Assembly: GCF_020085105.1 (NCBI RefSeq)
Contig: NC_058043.1
Coordinates: 9,785,167 to 9,849,166 of the forward strand
Length of the DNA stretch: 64,000 nucleotides
Source: Siniperca chuatsi
Lineage: Eukaryota; Chordata; Actinopteri; Centrarchiformes; Sinipercidae
Direction of reading: 5' to 3'
Of this stretch, positions 26,143 to 38,039 are shown in pieces; position 1 is the first letter of the stretch; every line of letters begins with the position of its first letter. A program made the position numbers and the translations under genes. A model generated the notes under the pieces. It was not told where the DNA came from and did no database searches. It saw nothing but the letters and a program-made list of their open reading frames with translations.

Positions 26143-27459
26143 TCACTCATTTTTGACCACACTGTTAATGTTACTACTGAGGTTGTTGTCTGTCGTCTGG
26201 CTTGTCTGAGATCCTTGATTTTCTTGTCCACATGCAATATACCGTCTCCAAATCTTTAGGTATGCTGTCTTGATCTTTTGTATTTTGAATGCATACACAA
26301 CTGGGTTTACAGCTGAGTTAGCATGAGAAAGCAGGATGCCAATGTACAAAGCTGTTACTGGTACATCATTCGGTCCACCAAAGTAAACAATGCAGTTCAT
26401 TATGTGGAGAGGGAGCCAGGACAGGGCAAACAGAGCCAAGACCAGAAACAGAGATGTTGCCAGCTGTTTCTCTTTCATTAGGTAGTTCTGAGACTGTTTT
26501 TGGAAACCGTTGCCTGGTTTCTCTCGAAGGTTTCCTCGAATAGTACAGAAGACATACCCGTACAATAAAGTCATCAACAACAGAGGTGTCAGGGTGCAGA
26601 GAAAAAAGTTGAAGTAAACCAGGTATGACATGGGGATCACTGATATAAACTGGCAGACAATAGTAGAGTTGACTGAGTTAGACAAGGTTTTGTGGTCGGA
26701 CCATCCAAATATGGGAGCAAAACTCAGTGGAATTGCAACTAGCCAACATGCTGCTACCACAAGCCAAGAATGTCTCTGTGTTACAGTCCTTTTGTACCTA
26801 AAGAGAAAAGTAGTAATTATTGGTATTACTTGTGTGTTGTGACCACAGTGTCACAAAATGAATAATCAAGGTAGTCTAACAACATCTGACTAAAAATATT
26901 ATCTTGTCAGTGTAGTGATCAAAGCCTTTTTGCAGTGCAAGCCATAAATGGTCGGTGTGATAAAAATCGATTCAAAGGTAAAGATTGCAATTATATGCAT
27001 TTTTGCATTACCCAAAACACCACACAGTACGACTGCATGTAGTTTTAACAAAAGATAATACTGAATCCCTGACCCTATCAGTACTGTTTACTTTTCTCTG
27101 CATAATAAACCATTCAGAAAAAAATCCTACCTCAGAGGGACATACACCCGGAGGAATCGGTCCGCTGCAATAGCCGCGAGAGACAAAACTGAGACCAAGG
27201 TCAACAAGATGACCACACAGCTGATGAAGAGACAGCCGTGGAATGAAGTCTTAACTCGTCCGTCCACCACCACAGCCAATGGTATGGCCACGCAGCCAAC
27301 CATAAAGTCAGCCACAGCCAGACAGACAATAAGGCAGAACGTAGGTTGTTGAATGCTTTTACTGGTCCACAGTGCCAAAATAACCAACATATTACCAAGA
27401 CAGCAGCTAACAGCAATGATCACCTCCACCAACGTGTAGATCACTTTCCCCACATCCAT
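26143..27459 (-). CDS. Adenosine A3-type receptor-like GPCR
   Basis: Seven-transmembrane adenosine receptor, predicted Gi-coupled. Two coding exons on the minus strand: 27131-27459 and 26143-26797, joined AG|G at the conserved intron after TM3 (VPLR|YKRT); 327 residues. Visible features: TM1 GN ([10 protein letters not shown]), TM2 LAVAD, ECL2 CQF with the ligand-stacking Phe, TM6 WLPLHIMN with the ligand-contacting Asn, TM7 [12 protein letters not shown] with the binding Ser-His pair and NPxxY. The short tail and NCIVYFGG resemble A3 (mammalian A3 has NCIIYFNG) more than A1 or A2. Odd: the TM3 end reads ADRFLRV, so DRY has become DRF, and the first extracellular segment lacks an N-glycosylation site. 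It lies head to head with a second adenosine receptor gene 3.6 kb away, the more conventional of the two. Orthology to mammalian ADORA3 rather than to a fish-specific paralogue is unsettled. Confidence 0.9.
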
Positions 27460-30180
27460 TGTGCTTCCTATTCTGCTAATGTTATATAGGTAATGGTGCA
27501 GCGTGTCTGAATGTGAGTCTGAGCCTGAAAGTTCTGTGCTGTGCTATTTATCATTCATCTCTATCTTGTGAAACTTTTGAGGAAGTTCTGTTCAGAAGCC
27601 ACACTGCATTTGTTTTTTTAAGTTGTAATACTTTGCAGGCTCATGTAATATATTTGTTTGCCATAGTGAGGTAGAATTTAACTTTGAATTATGTGCCACA
27701 AAAAAAAAATCTAACTGTAGGCTGTTGCAATAGATTATATGGATGCTTTTTATTTTAAAGTCTACGATAAGAGCCCTCATGTTTCTGTCGGGAGGAAATG
27801 AGACTAAATTCTCAAGAACGAATGGGATTGGTTTGCAGATAAACACTTTCCAATACTTGTGAAAAGGTCCATTCCAATTAGCTCACATAAGCAGATTTAA
27901 GTGATCTTAGCTGTATAGAAATTTTAAGTTTTGTGATTATTGACAGAAATTTGTCACCATGTTAGGGACTCCTTGTTTTTGAAACTACCACACTGGAGCC
28001 TGAAAGGTAAGTTAAACACAAACACATTCACACTGCAAACATCAAGGTCAATGAGTCACTATAAATCCAATAATTTCTTACAAGGACAGTGATACAGCTA
28101 GTCAAGACTGAGCTGACAGGATCTGATTGGTTTCATGCTGCCATGCTGGTTAGCCTAGTATATTCACTCCAAACCAGTTGATGGAAACGTTCCTAATTCG
28201 TATTTTCTTTTTGTTTCTTTTTTTTGCAACATTTCAAAGGCTCGCTTCAAATTTGCATGACAATTAGAATTTGATAGAACCATGATTATTGTCACCTTTG
28301 TGTCATTGTTTGCTCTTTTGCATTAAATTGTCCTATCCTATTCCATCACAGCTTTAACGGATACATTGACTGAGTCAGTCTCCAGAAATAATCCCTTTAT
28401 GTAAATACAGTTCCTAAGAACTACACCTAAATATTTTCAGTAGTTGAATATTCAATTGAACCAACAAAAGAACAAACTGAGAGACATGAAACAAACAAAC
28501 AACATAGAACACCCTCTGGCTGGTGCAAAGGAGGCTATATCTCATGAGCGCCATTCACTGCTGTAGAGGAAGTTGGTCTGTAAAATAAATATTCAAATCC
28601 ACTCCCTGATTAGATTGACCGATTAATATAGACACAGAAACAGCATAGCAGCGGAGTCATTATGTCAGAGGGAAATAAATTCTACTTCTGGTGAGGATGT
28701 TGAGAATAATTTTGATAATTGGAAATGGTAATAGAAGCTTTACTGTCAATGAAATGCATAAGCGGATCCCTGCAAGGAGATAATCAAATTCATTACTTCT
28801 GTTTACAGATAATGATGTGTTGTGCAATATCAGTGGAAGAAATTATAATGTATATATGTATACAGTATTTAATGATGACATATGTCTAAGGTATATGTAT
28901 ATGTTTTTAAGATGGTGCACTTGCTAATTCAAAGAGACACTAATATGGCCTTATATAGGCCAAAATAACCCTTATTTTAGCGGAGTATGCAGGGACCATA
29001 TATACTACAAGTCTACAAAATGTTTTAGGCTTAGATACTGACAATTGACAATCAACAATCGATGGTACAGAATGTAATTTCTCAGTCATGTTAAATTAAT
29101 TGTTTTTACATTACTGGATCGATGCAAGAAAGAGAAAAAAAGAATCAAGCAAACCGCAACAAGGAAATGGATGACCAATAAATGTGCAACAAATACAGTA
29201 TAATGGTGTTTTTGAGTGCTGAACCAATATGTTTGATACATACTGCAGTATTTTTGACATTTACAGATATTGCGTTTCCAGAGGTGATAATGCACGTAGA
29301 CTCCCACTTGAACTAATGAAGCCATGTGAGATGACAGAGGCCTAATAAAACTGATTCTGCTCATGAACACTCTAATACATAGACCTGAGCCTGAGATCAT
29401 AGGCAATGACCCAAAACAACATCCTGAGTCATAGCTTTCTTTAAAAAAAAAAAAACGTAAAGTGATCAGAGTGAATATATTTATAGGCAGAAGCTGCTTC
29501 CTTAAGCAACTGAAGACCATCTCAGTGATTGCTTGCTCAGTGATACTTGCTGCCAAAGTGTTTTCATGCTCGGACAGACAATTAAATTAAGTTTTAATAA
29601 GTGATTGAACTTTTGGATCTAATTCCTACCTGCAGTTTACCCTGAAGAGTCCATGTTATAGAAAGGCTGGACTTAAATTATGTGGAGAACAACACAAAGA
29701 ATAAGAGATGGAAAAATGCTCCATTAAAATCAAATGCAAACTGTGACAGTGACACTAAAACAGTTATTAACTCTTTTTAAGAAATATCACTTAAAACATC
29801 AGAACTGCTCAGAAATGACAAAAGAATAAAAGGTTTCTGCAGCATATGGATAAAATTCTGATCGTGCTGAAATGTTATTTTGTTAATGTTAGTAGATGAA
29901 ATAATAATGTACCATAAGTCTGTCATTACAGCACTCCAATTAACCCCAGGTCTCTTATGTATTGATGTTGCACGATTCAAGTGGAACATAAGTGCACATA
30001 GTTTAGAAGAGATTTCAGTCATACTAAAGATGATGAATTCTAACAATAATCGACCCACATGACACAGGCTACAGGGAAAGAGCTGGGTCCAACATTCATC
30101 ACAGCAATGAAATATTGATGTAATTTGTTTGCATTAATACCCTTAATTAATGTTATGGAATACACAGATACTTCCTTTTA
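27460..30180. other. Intergenic between divergent adenosine receptor genes
   Basis: The 3.6 kb between the two receptor start codons. It should hold both promoters and 5' UTRs; no single site is convincing. The 156-codon minus-strand open frame at 29086-29556 has no domain motif or splice context and is probably chance. Confidence 0.45.
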
Positions 30181-30182
30181 AA

Positions 30183-30350
30183 GAAGTAGTTCGACATTTT
30201 GGGAAATAGTCTTACTTGTTTGCTTGACGTGAGTTTGATGCGAAGATTAATACCACTCTCATATCTGTCCATTAAATCTAAGGCTACAGCCAGCAACTGC
30301 TCAGCTTAGTGTCAAGACTGGGAGCAGGGGAAACAGTTAGCCTGGCCTGG
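30183..30350 (+). repeat. Fish interspersed repeat fragment (GTTCGACATTTTGGGAAAT family)
   Basis: Contains GTTCGACATTTTGGGAAATA, then ACCACTCTCATATCTGTC, CTACAGCCAGCAACTG and GGGGAAACAGTTAGCCTGG in the order found in a widespread percomorph repeat. Non-coding; I do not know its superfamily with certainty. Confidence 0.6.
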
Positions 30351-30639
30351 TTAATAAAGAATCGTGACCAAGATAAGTACTGAGCAGTTGAAAAGTACAC
30401 TTCTCAGTGCTGTCTGATGGACAAACTATGTAACATCGACTCTATTTCTTAAAAATATCTTTGGCATCACATTTTCATTACTCATTTACATGCTGATATG
30501 GAAAAAAATCTAATAAGATCAAATCAGCTCTAATGCACATCTTCATTGGCCATCTTCAGTTGAGAACTTGTTATATTTATAACATTATCAAAATGCATCC
30601 TGCCAGTTATTACATAAAGACCACAGTTCCTCTCAAAAA

Positions 30640-30688
30640 CAACACACACACACAGACATACGCACACACACACACACACACACACACT
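30640..30688. repeat. (CA)n microsatellite
   Basis: AC/CA dinucleotides with one short interruption (AGACATACG) near 30655. Confidence 0.95.
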
Positions 30689-31086
30689 TAATGTGAGAAA
30701 AACTGTTGCTGCAGGGTTGCTGCAGAAAGCAAAGTCCCTCCCCTTGATTTTATGACTCGTATTTACAGACCAGTGTGTGAGTGAGGAAGAGAGATAGAGT
30801 AAGGATGTGGAAGAGTAATGATGCACTGGTACACAGTCCTGAGCGGAGCTTCAACAAAATGCTGAGGATTAATCATCCAACATCCCTTCATGAGCACAAG
30901 GGCCACTCATTGTGTAAATGTGGCAAAGAGGAAAAGTACACTTCTTTTAGCTAGAGAACATACATAAAGAAGATTTTTTTTTTTTTTGCTGAAGCAAACC
31001 CCAAAGTGGAGGCAAGAAGTTTCAATAACCAAATTTATTTATTTTTTTTAATCTGAGTAAAGGTAAGTAAGCTGTGAATAGTAAAG

Positions 31087-33125
31087 ATGTCTTCTTCTCC
31101 CGGTATAAAGCTTCGGGAGCATGTGGACATGATATACATCTCCATTGAGACAGCTATTGCCCTGGCCTCTGTGCTGGGGAATGTGCTGGTGGTGCTGGTT
31201 GTGTGTGTGAACCGGGCTCTCCGCAACACCACCTTCTGCTTCATCGTATCTCTGGCCGTGGCTGACATCGCTGTGGGGTTTTTGGTCATCCCTCTGGCGA
31301 TTATCATCAGCATGGGTTTTAACACTCAGTTCTACACCTGCCTCTTCCTTTCCTGCCTGCTGCTGATCATCACCCAGAGCTCCATCCTTTCCCTGTTGGC
31401 TATCGCCATCGACAGATATCTGCGAGTCAAGATTCCCACCAGGTGAGGAACTGTTGTACAACCAATTAGTTACACTTTCCTTTTAAAAGGTGTAATTTGG
31501 TGCTCTCAGGATTTAGACATGAACAGATTGAAAGAAGGTAGAGACTTTGGTTAAGATTATGTTGGATGATGAATGTTGTGATGCCACTGTCAACAAAACT
31601 ATTACAGTATCAATGTAGTAATAGACAGTCTGTTTACGGTGAGAACAACAAAATATTCATAACTGAGAGCAATAGGAAGTGGATGTCAAGATAACTGTGA
31701 TTGCCTGTTCCAGTCCATTGCAGCTTTCTTACTAAAAATAAACTATGATCCAAACTATTCATACTCTGAAATATGCTATGACATAAGTACTATTTTTTCA
31801 TCAACCTGATTTCACTTGAATTCAATTGATACCACATTATATGGCGTGCATCTCTTCCCATACAAGTCAAATCAAGTCAAGTAACTTTAATTTATATAAC
31901 CCAAATTTGTCTGAGATTGCTCTCAGAACCAACATGTTGGTGACATACACTGAATTGAACTCCTTCCTCAAACAGCAAAATCCCTTAATTTTCTGATAAT
32001 TCTACTTTCTAAAATTGCCTCAGGAGTATTTTAGAAGAACACATAATTATACTAGTAATAGCCTCTGATATTACTTTTTTATTGCTTTTAGCAACAGAAA
32101 GCTAAATGTGCGCATTTAGCCTCAGAGAGTCAATCAAGAGGAGGTGGTTCTCAGTGTTGATGTCTGACATGGTAACATATATCATTGCCTGATTCAATGC
32201 AACTCAGTGGGCTGGACATCAAAAGCTTTTAAGTAAATTAAAACATCCCTGTCTGACTAAATAACTGACATAGGCATCGTCTGTTGAGGGATTTTGGCAG
32301 TCGCCCACACTACTTTTTGTTTATCAGTTGGATATTGATGTCAAAAGCTGCCATTTGAGAAAAAGGCTTCTAAACAATAACCTACAGACTGGCATTTGTT
32401 CAAAGAAATACTAATCCAGCAGTATGCACGTGTGCATTTGGGTGATTGAAAAATCTGTCTTAATTTCTTCTCCAATAACCCGGCTCAGGTACAGCACCAT
32501 AGTGACCCAGAGGAGGGCATATGTGGCAGTTTGTCTGTGTTGGATCCTCTCCTTCCTTACTGGATTGGTTCCAATGATTGGATGGAACAAACGTGATGCT
32601 CAAGGAAACCTCAGCATTTCCAGCGACATTGTCTGTGAATTCACCACTGTCATGAGGATGGACTACATGGTGTACTTCAATTTCTTCGGCTGGGTGGTGG
32701 TACCGCTGTCCATTATGATTGCTCTGTATGCAGAGATCTTTAGGGTGATCCGGCGACAGCTTAACCGCCGTGCTGAAGCCACTTGTGATGGTGACAGGTA
32801 CTATCGGAAGGAGCTGAAGCTGGCCAAATCACTGGCCTTGGTGGTCTTCCTCTTTGCTGTGTGTTGGCTGCCAATACACATCATGAACTGCATCAACTTC
32901 TTCTGCCCAAAGTGTTACATACCCAAGTTTGCCACATACATAGGCATTTTCATGTCTCATGTGAACTCAGCACTCAACCCAATGGTTTATGCATTCAGGA
33001 TAAAGCAGTTTCATGTCACACTGATCAAGATCACTCGCCGTTGCATGTTATGTAAACCCACAGAGCCCACCCCGTGCCCCACCAGCACACCAGCCCCGAC
33101 GGAGAAAGTGAATGTAAACCTGTAA
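31087..33125 (+). CDS. adora3: Adenosine receptor A3 type
   Basis: Seven-transmembrane adenosine receptor, Gi-coupled in its family. Two coding exons, 31087-31442 and 32489-33125, joined AG|G after IPTR, the same intron position as the neighbouring receptor; 330 residues. TM1 [12 protein letters not shown]2 [12 protein letters not shown]3 [10 protein letters not shown] ending in a normal [11 protein letters not shown]2 CEF, TM6 [10 protein letters not shown]7 [12 protein letters not shown]. The [10 protein letters not shown] segment, MRMDYMVYF and the Ser-His pair in TM7 match A3, whereas the CPKC pair before TM7 recalls A1. A Cys in the short tail (CMLCKP) could be a lipidation site. The first codons lie 6 bp after a short upstream stop in good context (AAAGATGTC). 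Poly-A signal at 33450. I judge it the adora3 orthologue, but a fish-specific A1/A3 sister gene is possible. Confidence 0.9.
31862..31960. repeat. Short fish repeat in receptor intron
   Basis: CAAGTCAAATCAAGTCAAGT followed by TTTAATTTATATAACCCAAA resembles the common fish repeat that reads TTTATTTATATAGCCCAATA. Fragmentary, inside the single coding-region intron. Confidence 0.35.
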
Positions 33126-33449
33126 CTACGCCTGCAGTACTCCCGTGTACATAGTTTACATTGACACTTTTGGGATTTTGCAATATTTGGAATATCAACC
33201 CATTAATAGACACAATAGAGCACTTCATTGAGTCATGGGACAAGTTCATTTCTGACCCATTCATATTTCTTTGACAGTTAGATTTTAAGAAAATGAACCT
33301 GCAATCAAGACAAAAATTCTGCTTGCATTATTTTGTTTTCACTTAATTCTTCCTTAATTGATTCATATTGAATTGTAATATATATGTCAACATAATAAGT
33401 GATTCAACAAACATTTCATGTTCAAAAGGCTTATTGGTAAATTCACCGG

Positions 33450-33455
33450 AATAAA
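33450..33455 (+). terminator. adora3: Poly-A signal of the plus-strand adenosine receptor gene
   Basis: AATAAA about 325 nt after the stop codon; the first clear signal downstream. Use is inferred. Confidence 0.45.
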
Positions 33456-33539
33456 CATTCATAGCTTCTTCATTTAATATGCCAATGTTACTGTTCTTAT
33501 TTCACATTTACAACACTTTAAATACATTTTAGAGTCTGC

Positions 33540-34095
33540 AGCCATGCCAGCGGCTCTGTATATTTGGGCAAAGCAGTGCTTTGAGCTAAACGCTAAAATG
33601 CTCACAATGACAATGCTAGCATGCTGATGCTAAGCAGGTATAATGTTTACCATTCTCACCATCTTAGTTTAGCTTGTTACCATGCTAACATTTGATAATT
33701 ATCACTTAACATCATTAGTTTCGCAAGTATTTGGTCATAAACCAAAGTAATGGACAAATTGAAATGATGACCTCATGATGGCACTAGAAGTAAAGTCAAA
33801 GGTTCAACAAAGTTATTACAATTTATTATGAAGGGAACATGAAGGTCTCTATCAAATTTCATGGCAACCCATCAATGTTGAGATATTTCACTGGACAAGT
33901 GAAAACTTTGACATTGAAGAAAAGTAAGGGGATCACCAAAGTCATTAGGATTCATCCCTCTGGGCTCCATACATGTCTGTACAAAATTTCATGGCAATCC
34001 ATCACACAGCCGGTGAGTTATTTTAATCTGGACTAAAGAGGTGGACCGACTAACCGACTGACCGAAAGACAGACCGACATTGCCGAATAGAGCCA
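33540..34095 (+). repeat. Percomorph interspersed repeat with GCTAGCATG motifs
   Basis: Opens with alternating GCTAGCATGCTGATGC and CATGCTAACATT, continues with AAATTTCATGGCAACCCATC (repeated near 33983 as AAATTTCATGGCAATCCATC), and ends with GGTGGACCGACTAACCGAC and CATGCTGCTAGCATG. This block order is a common non-coding repeat of percomorph fish. Open frames inside it are not genes. Confidence 0.65.
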
Positions 34096-35171
34096 TGCTG
34101 CTAGCATGACAAAAGAGATTGATTGGATGAGATTAGATCCAGCACAAAGATTTAATTTGCAACTGCTTACGTTGGATGTTTGAGTAGTCACGTGAATAAA
34201 AGCAGAAGAGTCAGAATGGGAAGATTTACTGAGTAAGATCAATAGAGAGTACAGTGTGTTCTGAAATTTTATGTTTAACGGAAAATCATTTCATATACAG
34301 AGAAGTGAAAAGGCCCTGCCTGGAATGCAAATGAACAATAAAGTCATTAAACCAAATGGAACAAAAATCTAAGCAATCCAGCCATTAGTCTTTATCACAG
34401 GATGCAGGCAGCTCTTCAGCTAATTCAGCTAGTTTAAGCAATATTTCATTAGCTGTGGCAGGGTGTTGAAAAGGCTGTGAAGCATTTGAGTACATTATCC
34501 ACAGAGCATTATGCTGAAGTGATTTATTCCAACTCTAAAGCTAAAGCTTCTGCTAAAGATACGTTCTGCTTTGTCATCAGTTTGACTTCAGCCTGGTTTC
34601 AGTTCATATCACACTACTTTCACTAACATAACTTAACACAACAGAAATAAGGTCTAATCTGGTTTAGAATATGTATATTTAAATGTTTTTATCATTTGAT
34701 ATGTGGGTTTGTGGGTATATTGCAGTGAGGTCCACATAGATATTTGTTTTGGTCAGATTTAAGAGATTTATGCACATTCACCTGTCAGATATGCTGTGAC
34801 TGCCTAAGACTTGTAATGTCAAATAGTTTCACATGAACATGCTGTCATCTGAAACCTAGACCTTCTATCTCTGTGTCTCTGCCAGTCCCTCCCTCACAAA
34901 CATATCAATGCGTATTTTACAAGCTGTCACCTTCATCCTTGTTGAGGGATTTGAAACTGCTGAGTGTGGTCTAATCCCCAGCCCTCGTCTTAGTGAAGTA
35001 GATGCCACGTAACCATCCTGGCATTTACTGCCTTCGCACCACACACTCATGGGGCTGGTGGCCTACTGAATGCTGAAGGGGCACAAGCATGGTGTAGGTT
35101 TGGAGACAAAAAGCCAAAGTCTCCATTTTGTGTGCACATCTTGTCTTCATCCTAGACTAATCTTCTTTGAG

Positions 35172-35287
35172 GTAAGACCCTTCACATTCATCTTAAGACA
35201 GCCGCAACAAAGATTTGTGAAGAGACACTATCTCTACTTTAGTTTCTAAAAGCAATTCTAATACTTTTATCATTTTGAAATTCTCAG
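35172..35287 (+). other. Probable 5' UTR intron of the small membrane protein gene
   Basis: TTTGAG|GTAAGACC and TTCTCAG|ACAACT bound a 116-bp intron just before the start codon at 35332. Both sites are strong by eye, but not confirmed by transcripts. Confidence 0.5.
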
Positions 35288-35331
35288 ACAACTGAAGACA
35301 ACTTTAATTTGCACCATCAAACCACTATAAA

Positions 35332-35676
35332 ATGGCGGACCCAGACATAGCAGACGATGGCCAAAACCTGGAAGCTCCACAGGAAGAGCTGGATGATGAG
35401 GAGCAAGCCTTGCTACACATCAGTAAATACGGTGAAGCCCGGCGTGCGCTACCTTGGGAGCAGTGGACCTTCAGAGAAAAGGCAAACTTTTATATGGACC
35501 GCATCTTTCTTGGGTTCTTTCTTGGGTTTTTGCTCATGTCGCTGGGAGTATTTGGCTATAGAATGTGGTACGTGACAAACTTGAAGAAGATTACAGAGTT
35601 TTTGTCAGATTCAGTGATCTTTCTGTTCGACTGGCTCTTCACCCAGGACAGACAGGAGGAGTTGGTTGAATTGTAG
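35332..35676 (+). CDS. Unnamed 114-residue single-pass membrane protein
   Basis: I do not recognise this protein. It is 114 residues. Residues 1-25 are acidic (LDDEEQALL), followed by ALPWEQWTFREK; a strong membrane segment spans about 56-80 (FLGFFLGFLLMSLGVFGY) and contains a GxxxG-type pair. Next come a short basic loop (NLKK) and a second amphipathic or re-entrant hydrophobic stretch at 88-103 (SDSVIFLFDWLF), and it ends acidic (QEELVEL). Evidence for a real gene: good start context (AAAATGGCG), a probable 5' UTR intron (donor GAG|GTAAGA after 35171, acceptor CTCAG before 35288), and AATAAA at 35854-35859, about 180 nt after the stop. No signal peptide is needed for this topology. The coding region is one exon. 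It lies between adora3 and rplp2 on the same strand. Biological role unknown. Confidence 0.7.
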   Translation: MADPDIADDGQNLEAPQEELDDEEQALLHISKYGEARRALPWEQWTFREKANFYMDRIFLGFFLGFLLMSLGVFGYRMWYVTNLKKITEFLSDSVIFLFDWLFTQDRQEELVEL

Positions 35677-35853
35677 GTTGCTAATGGAGGGTGACCACTT
35701 AATTGTATTATCACTTTTTTTGTGTTTTCTACAACCTTTTAGGTACATGTGGTATTACAAAAGTAAAGAATCAATTTATAGCGACATCTTAACTAGAGAT
35801 ACAGTAATGTCTTAATGCTTTCTCAACTTTATTTTTGTTGGTGAATTAATGGA

Positions 35854-35859
35854 AATAAA
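35854..35859 (+). terminator. Poly-A signal of the small membrane protein gene
   Basis: AATAAATAATG, the first AATAAA after the stop codon at 35674-35676. Confidence 0.5.
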
Positions 35860-36197
35860 TAATGTATGCAATTAACTGAATCATTGTTCTGTCCTACTGC
35901 ACACTGCGCACAAGATTTGTAGCATCTCTACCTCCTGATCGTTGTCCTTCATTTGTGTATTCAATAGCCTAGTTAACATGTTCTGTTCAGGCTGATGACA
36001 TCGCAACATGCATTGTAAAATGCTCAATCAGTATAAATCTTTCCTAGTTTGATATAAAATGTCATTTAATTTTAAAATTGGTATCAGAGTAGGTACAAAA
36101 TATGTGGTATAGTGAAATTTAAAGTAATTTAAGAGACAATTTAAGTGGAAATATTAGGTTTCAAGGGGTTAAATTGAGCTCTGCTAAGATCAGTCTC

Positions 36198-36679
36198 TTC
36201 TACTCATTTACTCAAGTACTGTACAGTTTTGAGGTAGTTGTACTTTACATTATATGCTATTTTAAACTTCCATTGTAGAGGGACACATTGTACTTTTTGC
36301 CTCATTACAAATGTTTGACATCTATAGTTACCAGTTACTTTGAAGGTTTTACATACAAATGATATAATAACCTCATAAATGATTCATTGTTATAGATTAA
36401 CCCACAAAATTATTATATCAAATCCATTTTGACCAGCTACAACATTAAAATACTGCTTACATCAATAATAATAAACCAATAAAAATGTACTTTAATCAGT
36501 AATATAATATACTGTAACATTGTGCAACATATTCTGCTGCATAATGAGTACTGTTATATAGTACATTTTACTGATAATACTTCTACATTTCTATTTAAGA
36601 AAAAATATGAATACAGGATTTTTACTTTGAGGTGTTGCCACTTTTACTTTAGTAGAAGATATCAATACTTCTGCCACTG
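36198..36679 (-). mobile_element. Non-autonomous hAT-like repeat (CAGTGGTGGAAGAAG family), worn copy
   Basis: Read on the minus strand it starts near CAGTGGCAGAAGTATTG and ends near GTACAGTACTTGAGTAAATG, the two ends of a very common percomorph repeat. Other copies are at 47297-47736, 49485-49768 and a fragment at 60556-60650. No coding content. Confidence 0.7.
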
Positions 36680-37260
36680 CTAAAACAGATCCACTGTTTC
36701 AAATCAGTTGTTTTTACTGTTTTTTCTGCAAATATCAAAGAATTGTAACATAAACTGTAGACATAATGTAGATTTTACACCATTTTACAAGCTGTCAGGT
36801 TTCCTTGTTGAATAAAGTCTTCATTCCAGTTTCATGTAAAATATATTTTAAGAACAAATACAGAGTACAGATCAAATGAAAATGTTTCAATCAAGAAAGA
36901 ACAGAAAGGTAAGAAGAAGAAAAAAGGAAAGGCAATACATATAGTCTTACAATTTTTTTAGCCTGTCTTCGTTGGAGATTATTCTTTTGCATTACCTCTA
37001 ACAAAAACAATAATGAGAAAACACTCATAATATTATAAAATAAAACAATGATTTTGATAACACAGTATTTCATATTTCAATAGAAAGTGTTCAGAAAGTT
37101 GTAATTTAAATGCTAAATACATAAAGTGGTAGTAAATTATGGGATAAATGTGATGTCCTTCATTCATGTATTTACAGTGGTTCATTGGTTTATCGAAATG
37201 CTGACGTACCCGTCTGTCATCCAAATGGACCAATGAAGTCGACGCATTCTAATCTTTCTT

Positions 37261-37337
37261 CAACTTCCGGTACCGCCTCCTTCTCTCTTCCGGATTTCTT
37301 AGCGTGACCGACGTTTCGCGTCTGTTTAGACTTAAAA
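37261..37337 (+). promoter_or_regulatory. rplp2: rplp2 core promoter and 5' UTR exon
   Basis: ETS-type sites (ACTTCCGG at about 37264 and CTTCCGGAT at about 37288) surround a pyrimidine tract, CTCCTTCTCTCTTCC, suited to a TOP-type ribosomal-protein mRNA start. The leader exon ends at 37337 before GTAAGTCAA. The locally GC-rich, TATA-less layout fits a ribosomal-protein gene. The exact start nucleotide is inferred. Confidence 0.7.
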
Positions 37338-38039
37338 GTAAGTCAACATTTGAATAACTTAAACTGTGTCGATTAGTTAATGTCCCGCCGTTCATTTAAC
37401 GCGACATGCCCTCAACGGTTGCTTTTAATGAAAATGTGGCGCTGCTGGAGTAGAAGCCACTGTTACAAATGGAGGGCAGTTAACGTTACGTTAAAGGACT
37501 GGGCGCCATGCTGTGTTTGTTAGCTCAGAATCACATATATATCATAGTTGCATGGTGTAGCACTGCTGGAGAAGTAGAAAATACAGCTCTAAAGAGTGAA
37601 ATGGAAACTCTTAACACGCTTCGATTCTTGTCTTTCTCTCTGTGTGATTGAAGTGTAGCTAAACATCGTTTCAATATACGTACAGCAAAAGCTAACGGTA
37701 GCTAAGCTAACTGGGCCCCTCCCGAGCATATTTACGTACTCATTGTATAACTACAATATTCAGACCAATTCGGGTGTTAAGTAACCACAGTTATTTTAAG
37801 CCTGAGTTCTGTATGCTTAACAGTGTTTACTTCACAACGTTGTCGTTACATGACAGGTACAATTAAAAATACAACTGTCATGTGGGGAAAACATGTATTG
37901 CAGTCTCCTAGTGGTGATTATAAGCACTGAAGGGAGATGCAGGAGTGGTTTATTTCTTAATAAGATACTACTACATTTGGGTCCTTTTTGTTACGAAAAG
38001 AAAGAGATGTGTACTAGTTCAAGAATACATGATACCACA

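Noticed and set aside
29086-29556. 156-codon minus-strand open frame with hydrophobic stretches
   Set aside because: Includes a Phe run from a poly-A tract, no motif, no promoter or poly-A support.
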